Positions 14,471 to 18,406 of a DNA stretch of 18,406 nucleotides are shown piece by piece. The DNA is from Verrucomicrobia bacterium UBA3761. GTDB lineage: Bacteria; Verrucomicrobiota; Kiritimatiellia; RFP12; UBA1067. Numbering within the stretch: position 1 is the first letter of the stretch; every line of letters begins with the position of its first letter. Position numbers and translations under genes: made by a program. The stretch covers positions 1 through 18,406 of the forward strand of contig DFGB01000054.1 in NCBI GenBank assembly GCA_002371135.1, in the 5' to 3' direction. The notes under the pieces are model-generated. The model was not told the origin of the DNA, ran no database searches, and was given only the letters and a program-made list of their open reading frames with translations.

Positions 14471-15721
14471 TTAGAACTCCAGCGTCGAGAAATAGTCGTC
14501 GAGCGTTTCGGCGCGGCGGATCTGGCGCACGGAGCCGTCGGCCTCCAGCAGGAGTTCGGCGCTGCGGAGCTTGCCGTTATACTGGAAGCCCATTGCGTGG
14601 CCGTGCGCGCCCGCGTCGCATATGACCACGTAGTCGCCGCGCTCGAGCACCGGCAGCACGCGCTGGATGGCGAATTTGTCGTTGTTCTCGCAAAGCGAAC
14701 CCGTGACGTCGTAGACGCTCGTCTCGGCGGAATTTTCCTTGCCGGGGACGACGATCTCGTGGTATGCGCCATACATGGCCGGGCGCATGAGGTTGGACAT
14801 GCAGGCGTCGAGCCCCGCGTAGAGGCGATACGTGTTCTTTATGTGTATGACGCGCGAGACGAGATAGCCGTACGGACCCGTGATGCAGCGTCCGCACTCC
14901 ATGAAAAGCTTCACTCCGCGCGCGCCGGCCGCGGCGAGAATTTCATCGTTCGCCTGCCTGACGCCTTTGGAGACCTTCTCCAAATCCATCGCCTCCTGGC
15001 CGGGCTTGTAGGGGATGCCGATCCCGCCGCCGATGTTGACGAATTCGAACTCGATGCCGAGCTTTTCGCGCAATTCGACGACGAGCGAGAAAAGGAGCCT
15101 CGCGGTGTCGATTATGTATTCGGGGTCGAGCTCGTTCGAGGCCACCATCGTATGCAGGCCGAAACGCCTCGCGCCGGCGGCCTTCATCTTCGCGTAGCAA
15201 TCGAAAAGCTGCTCGCGCGTCATGCCATACTTCGCCTCCTCGGGCTTGCCGATGATCGCGTTGCCGCCCTTGAGGGGGCCCGGGTTGTAGCGGCAGCACA
15301 TCAGACGGCCGGAGAAATCCGCGTCAGGGCCGACCGCTTCGAGGAGCGCGTCCCAGTGCGTAATATCATCGAGATTGATTATCGCGCCCAGCTCCCACGC
15401 CTTGCGGAATTCGGCAAGCGGCGTATCGTTGGAGGTGAACATGATCGCCTCCCCCGTGTTGCCGACCTTCTCGGCGAGGACGAGCTCCGCCATCGACGAG
15501 CAGTCCGACCCGAAGCCAAACTCCTTGAGCAGCGTCATCAAATGCGGATTGGGCGCGGCCTTGACCGCGAAGAACTCCCGCCAGCCCTTGTTCCACGAAA
15601 ACGCCTTCTTCATGCGTTTGGCGTTCTCGCGAATCGCCTTGGCGTCGTAGATGTGGAACGGCGTGGGCCATTTGGCCGCGATCTCGTCCAGCTTGGATTT
15701 GTCGAAGGGAAGCGTTCTCAT
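14471..15721 (-). CDS. lysA: Diaminopimelate decarboxylase
   Basis: PLP enzyme of 416 aa that decarboxylates meso-diaminopimelate to L-lysine (EC 4.1.1.20); cytoplasmic. Fold-type III alanine-racemase-like barrel with the PLP lysine K54 in FFAVKAAPNP, the phosphate-binding GGGIGIPY, the MECGR motif, the active-site cysteine loop CENND (Cys about 344; the family pattern is CExxD) and the C-terminal YNGKLRSAELL. Length is normal. The start at 15721 begins directly after the pyrimidine-rich arm of repeat element D, and no Shine-Dalgarno sequence is present. No alternative in-frame start lies upstream. The neighbouring asd acts earlier in the same pathway. Confidence 0.96.
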   Translation of the reverse strand: MRTLPFDKSKLDEIAAKWPTPFHIYDAKAIRENAKRMKKAFSWNKGWREFFAVKAAPNPHLMTLLKEFGFGSDCSSMAELVLAEKVGNTGEAIMFTSNDTPLAEFRKAWELGAIINLDDITHWDALLEAVGPDADFSGRLMCCRYNPGPLKGGNAIIGKPEEAKYGMTREQLFDCYAKMKAAGARRFGLHTMVASNELDPEYIIDTARLLFSLVVELREKLGIEFEFVNIGGGIGIPYKPGQEAMDLEKVSKGVRQANDEILAAAGARGVKLFMECGRCITGPYGYLVSRVIHIKNTYRLYAGLDACMSNLMRPAMYGAYHEIVVPGKENSAETSVYDVTGSLCENNDKFAIQRVLPVLERGDYVVICDAGAHGHAMGFQYNGKLRSAELLLEADGSVRQIRRAETLDDYFSTLEF

Positions 15722-15861
15722 AAAAAGTTGAAAAGTTGAAAGGTTGAAAAGTTGAAAAGTTGAAAGGTTGAAAGGTTGAAAGATTTAGAACCTCTAGAAC
15801 TTCTAGGCCATCTAGGACTTAGTGAACTTTTCAACCTTTCAACTTTTCAACCTTTCAACTT
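15722..15861. repeat. Inverted tandem-repeat element D (AAARGTTG octamers)
   Basis: It fills the whole gap between the exonuclease stop and the lysA start. The left arm has seven exact octamers AAAAGTTG or AAAGGTTG (15723-15778), order A A G A A G G at the variable purine. The right arm (15827-15861) has four exact complementary octamers plus a partial, alternating between the two forms. A stem of more than 30 bp is possible. The loop (15783-15823) contains CTAGAA-C-TTCTAG and three TCTAG words spaced about 9-10 bp, a second small repeat family nested in the first. Confidence 0.9.
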
Positions 15862-16659
15862 TTACTTTTGAACACATTCCGGTGCGGGCGGGAGGCGGCC
15901 GTTGTCGAGAAGGTCTTTGACGATCATTCTGACTTGCGTATCGAAGTCTCCCTTGAGGATCCAGCGCAGGTAGCTCGGCTCGTTCATCATGAGCCGCTTG
16001 AGGCTCTGGCCCTTCTTCTTGCCGAAGTTGATGCAGAGCTGGCCTTTGATCCACCTGAGATAGCCGTTGCGGTCGGCGTTGAGTGGATCGTGCGGGGCGA
16101 GGTATTCATCCATCTCCTCGACGGTTTTCGGGAGCGACGGGTATTTCGCCATCTGGGCCTTGAGGACTTCTAGCGTGGCGCGGGTGTCGGCCTGGGCGCC
16201 ATGCGCGCCTTTGTGGTCGCGGCCAAGGTAGAAGCGCACGGCGGCGGTGAGGTCGCGCGGCTCCATGCGGTGGTAGATGCGCTGGACGTCGATATGACGG
16301 CGCGCGAGTTCCCCGAAATTCATGCCGACGCGGGCGAACTCCTCTTCAAGGCACGGGATGTCGAAACGGTCGGCGTTGAAGCCGGAGAGGTCGCAATCGC
16401 GGAAGAACTCGAAAATCTCCTGCGCCTTGTCGCGGAACGTCGGGCAATCCTTGACGATTTCGTCCGTGATGCCGTGGATGCGCGTAGTCTCGGGCGGGAT
16501 GGGGATGGTGGGGTTGAGGAGCCAGCACTGCTCCACCTCGGAGCCGTCCGGCATCACCTTGATGGCGGCAAGTTCGATGATGCGATCCTGGCGGGGCGAG
16601 ACGCCGGTCGATTCGATGTCGAACACGACGAGCGGGCGGTCTAGGGTCAGATTTTGCAT
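15862..16659 (-). CDS. DnaQ-like 3'-5' exonuclease with ExoX-type C-terminus
   Basis: DEDDh exonuclease of 265 aa. Exo I motif: FDIEST with D14 and E16. Exo II: SGFNADRFDIPCL (about 92-104). Exo III: HGAQADTRATL (His about 152, Asp about 157). Together these give the four acidic metal ligands and the general-base histidine. The C-terminal part (about 208-246), FGKKKGQSLKRL...YLRWILKGDFD, resembles the small domain at the end of exodeoxyribonuclease X-like proteins. A role in DNA repair or trimming of single-stranded ends is likely, but the substrate is not shown. The start at 16659 overlaps the end of the lpxC-like gene by 13 nt in another frame; no strong ribosome site is present, so translational coupling is likely. 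The frame is open much further upstream but only as a shadow of the lpxC-like gene. Confidence 0.9.
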   Translation of the reverse strand: MQNLTLDRPLVVFDIESTGVSPRQDRIIELAAIKVMPDGSEVEQCWLLNPTIPIPPETTRIHGITDEIVKDCPTFRDKAQEIFEFFRDCDLSGFNADRFDIPCLEEEFARVGMNFGELARRHIDVQRIYHRMEPRDLTAAVRFYLGRDHKGAHGAQADTRATLEVLKAQMAKYPSLPKTVEEMDEYLAPHDPLNADRNGYLRWIKGQLCINFGKKKGQSLKRLMMNEPSYLRWILKGDFDTQVRMIVKDLLDNGRLPPAPECVQK

Positions 16660-17672
16660 ATAAGATCGTTTCTGTAAAGGGCGCGGACGGCGTCGCAATC
16701 GAGCGTATGGCCCGCGCGGAAGCTGACGACCGTGCCGACGAAGCGGTCGGCTCCTGTGAGGGCTAGCGCGGCCATGAGGTCGAGCGTGGCGCGGTGCCAG
16801 ACGGGCTCGAGGAACTTCTCGCCGACGGGGAAGCGCGGCTCTGTGTAGAATTTGCGGCCGTGGATGAGGATGTTCTTCTCGCTGTAGCCCCAGTTGCGCG
16901 TGGCGGCGAAGAGCTTGCCGACGGTCTTTGCGAGGAGATACTGGCGGTAGGTGGCGTTGGTGCGGGCGAGGGCCGCGTAGCGGAACGTCTCCGGCGTCGC
17001 GTCGAAAAGGACTCTCTGGTCGCCTATCACCGTGTTCCACGAAATCGCGCAGTCGATCCTGAGGCGCTTTTCGCCGTTTTCGGGCGGCAGGAAAAGGAGG
17101 AAATCGCCGCGCCTGCCGCCGAACGCCACGGGCTCCTTGACGGTGACGAACGTCGCCGCCTCGTCAGTCTCGACTATCTTCGCGTGCTCGACCGCCTTGA
17201 CGAGCGGGAGCGACGACTGGTCGAAAAGCGGCGGGTCGCCGGAGTTCACCTTGAGGAGGACGTCGTCGACGCCAAGCCCGGGCTTGAGCGCGATGATGTG
17301 CTCCACCATGCGCAGGTAGTTGTGCTCCGAGCCGGAGCGCAGGACGAGGTTCTGCGCGCTCGTCCAGAGGTTGGAAATATCTACGAAAGTATCAAGCTGC
17401 TCCGGCTGGTCCATGCGGCGGATCCACCAGCCCGGGCGCGGGGAAGGCGCGAAGGTGATGGTCTGCTTGTGCGAACCCTCGAACGTCCCGACGCCGGCGA
17501 CGGGCGCCTCGCCCGCGAGCGTCGTTCTTTTCGCGGAATACGGCGAGGGGGCGTCCGGCGGCAGAAGGCGCTCTTCGTCGATCGCCTGGACGCGAAAGCG
17601 CTCGTAGGCGGCCTCGATCGAGGCCGCCGAGCCGAACACCACCCGGCCGATGTCGTAGACAGGACTTTCCAT
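16647..17672 (-). CDS. lpxC: Divergent LpxC-family UDP-3-O-acyl-GlcNAc deacetylase
   Basis: LpxC-like protein of 341 aa. LpxC is the zinc enzyme that removes the acetyl group in lipid A synthesis (EC 3.5.1.108). Similar segments are GVGTFEGSHKQTITFAP (60-76), MVEHIIALKPGLGVDD with E124-H125 matching the EH pair of E. coli (E78-H79), and VWHRATLDLMAAL...FRAGHTLD with H293, D298 and H322. Two deviations are seen: the zinc motif is H-x4-D rather than H-x3-D, and the Asp of the usual GDL is Ala302. About 45 extra residues precede the core. It may therefore be a paralogue with altered activity. The start at 17672 follows element E and lacks a ribosome site; the frame stays open into the repeat (to a TTG at 17753). 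Confidence 0.75.
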   Translation of the reverse strand: MESPVYDIGRVVFGSAASIEAAYERFRVQAIDEERLLPPDAPSPYSAKRTTLAGEAPVAGVGTFEGSHKQTITFAPSPRPGWWIRRMDQPEQLDTFVDISNLWTSAQNLVLRSGSEHNYLRMVEHIIALKPGLGVDDVLLKVNSGDPPLFDQSSLPLVKAVEHAKIVETDEAATFVTVKEPVAFGGRRGDFLLFLPPENGEKRLRIDCAISWNTVIGDQRVLFDATPETFRYAALARTNATYRQYLLAKTVGKLFAATRNWGYSEKNILIHGRKFYTEPRFPVGEKFLEPVWHRATLDLMAALALTGADRFVGTVVSFRAGHTLDCDAVRALYRNDLICKI

Positions 17673-17681
17673 AGCGGGCTC

Positions 17682-17791
17682 GAAGTAGGAAGTAGGAGAT
17701 AGGAAGTAGGAAGTAGGAGATAAGATAATACTTGCGTCCCGCCTGAACAGCAAATTTCCTACTTCCTACTTCCTGCTTTCTATCTTCTTTA
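17682..17791. repeat. Inverted tandem-repeat element E (GAAGTAG heptamers, 21-bp higher-order unit)
   Basis: The left arm (17682-17723) is six 7-bp units in the order GAAGTAG, GAAGTAG, GAGATAG, repeated twice, a 21-bp higher-order repeat with one final mismatch. The right arm (17755-17791) is the complement with more divergence (CCTACTTCCTACTTCC, then CTTTCTATCTTC). The loop is about 31 nt. It fills most of the gap between the decarboxylase beta subunit stop and the lpxC-like start. Confidence 0.85.
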
Positions 17792-18406
17792 TTATGAGCA
17801 GAGCTTGTAGAGGACGCCTGCGACGACCGCCGAGCCGATTACGCCGGAGACGTTCGGGCCCATTGCCTGCATGAGGATGAAGTTCGCCGGGTCGTTGGAG
17901 AGCGAAACCTTGTTGGAGACGCGCGCGGCCATCGGCACGGCGGAGACGCCCGCGGAACCGATGAGCGGGTTCACCTTCTCCTTCGAGAAAACGTTCATGA
18001 GCTTCGCCATCAAGACGCCCGCGGCCGTGCCCACGCAGAATGCGACAAGGCCGAGCATGAGAATGCCGAGCGTCGTGCCGGAGAGGAACTTCTCGCACGC
18101 GAGCTTGGAGCCGACCGAAAGCCCGAGCATGATCGTCACGATGTTGATGAGCGCGTTGGACATCGTATCGGAGATGCGGGAGACGGAGGGGCCGGCCTCC
18201 TTGGCGAGGTTGCCGAGCATGAGCGCGCCGATGAGCGGCACGGCGGACGGCAGGAGAATCGCGCAGAGGAGAAGCACGATGAGCGGGAAGCATATCTTCT
18301 CGATCTTGGTGACGTTCCTGAGCGGCGGCATCTTGATGACGCGCTCGGCCTTGGTCGTGAGGGCGTTCATGATCGGCGGCTGGATGATCGGCACGAGCGC
18401 CATGTA
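17792..18406 (-). CDS. Na+-translocating decarboxylase beta subunit (OadB/GcdB/MmdB family), partial
   Basis: C-terminal 204 residues of an integral membrane protein; the gene continues beyond the right edge, since the codon before the first visible Met (18401-18403) is still open and the family is about 375-430 aa long. Family signatures are MALVPIIQPPIM, ISDTMSNALINIVTIMLGLSVGSKL, NPLIGSAGVSAVPMAARVSN and the C-terminal NFILMQAMGPNVSGVIGSAV. At least four membrane segments are visible. With a biotin carrier and carboxyltransferase subunit it couples decarboxylation of oxaloacetate, methylmalonyl-CoA or glutaconyl-CoA to Na+ export; which substrate cannot be told from this subunit. Its partner subunits would lie outside the window. 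Repeat element E begins right after the stop. Confidence 0.93.
   Translation of the reverse strand, partial: YMALVPIIQPPIMNALTTKAERVIKMPPLRNVTKIEKICFPLIVLLLCAILLPSAVPLIGALMLGNLAKEAGPSVSRISDTMSNALINIVTIMLGLSVGSKLACEKFLSGTTLGILMLGLVAFCVGTAAGVLMAKLMNVFSKEKVNPLIGSAGVSAVPMAARVSNKVSLSNDPANFILMQAMGPNVSGVIGSAVVAGVLYKLCS

Noticed and set aside
15722..15861. Integron attC site, diversity-generating retroelement or retron RNA
   Set aside because: There is no integrase or reverse transcriptase gene in the window, and no attC core motifs or template/variable repeat pair were seen.
16660..17040. Extended N-terminus of the exonuclease (392-aa reading)
   Set aside because: It overlaps the lpxC-like gene and has shadow-type composition; the exonuclease motif I begins right after the Met at 16659.
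17673..17753. 27-residue N-terminal extension of the LpxC-like protein
   Set aside because: It would start at TTG and consist of translated heptamer repeats (SPTSYFL twice); no family similarity. Kept only as a possibility.

Overview
The window is a GC-rich (roughly 60 % by eye) bacterial segment with twelve protein-coding genes, all on the minus strand and so all read from high to low coordinates. An LpxC-family deacetylase, a CsgG-family secreted protein, a Tat/lipobox secretion signal and DAP-type lysine synthesis point to a Gram-negative, outer-membrane bacterium. The mix (GH97 glycosidase, bacterial TMEM43 protein, sodium-pump decarboxylase beta subunit, sensor kinase with a beta-rich periplasmic region, many intergenic short tandem repeats) resembles what I know of Verrucomicrobiota/Kiritimatiellota/Lentisphaerota (PVC) genomes from gut or sediment. 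That assignment is inference; there is no rRNA or marker protein here.

In transcription order: (1) the C-terminal half of a Na+-translocating decarboxylase beta subunit, cut by the window edge (17792-18406); (2) a divergent lpxC-like gene overlapping by 13 nt a DnaQ-fold exonuclease with an ExoX-like C-terminus (15862-17672); (3) lysA (14471-15721); (4) asd, a CsgG-like gene and a TMEM43-family gene, closely spaced (11068-14189); (5) a GH97 glycosidase, a sensor histidine kinase and a NarL/LuxR response regulator with overlapping start/stop codons (6680-10979); (6) a complete Type III restriction-modification pair, mod then res (1331-6193); (7) a Tat-signal metallophosphoesterase with its own promoter (343-1254).

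asd and lysA supply the DAP/lysine branch for peptidoglycan and protein. The GH97-kinase-regulator operon looks like a glycan-responsive unit. Mod-Res is a defence system whose methylase carries a compositionally foreign target-recognition region.

The most unusual part is between the genes. All six intergenic gaps longer than 80 bp carry a cluster of 7- or 8-bp tandem repeats, and five or six of these are organised as imperfect inverted arrays that can fold into long hairpins. Repeat units differ between gaps, but the architecture recurs: purine-rich arm first, loop (often with its own small hairpin), then pyrimidine-rich arm. They usually abut the stop codon of one gene and the start codon of the next. 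Three genes starting just after such an element (GH97, lysA, lpxC-like) have no visible Shine-Dalgarno sequence, whereas most other genes do. A separate 132-bp imperfect inverted repeat of MITE/REP type lies in the mod leader. No rRNA, tRNA, CRISPR array, transposase or integrase gene was seen.
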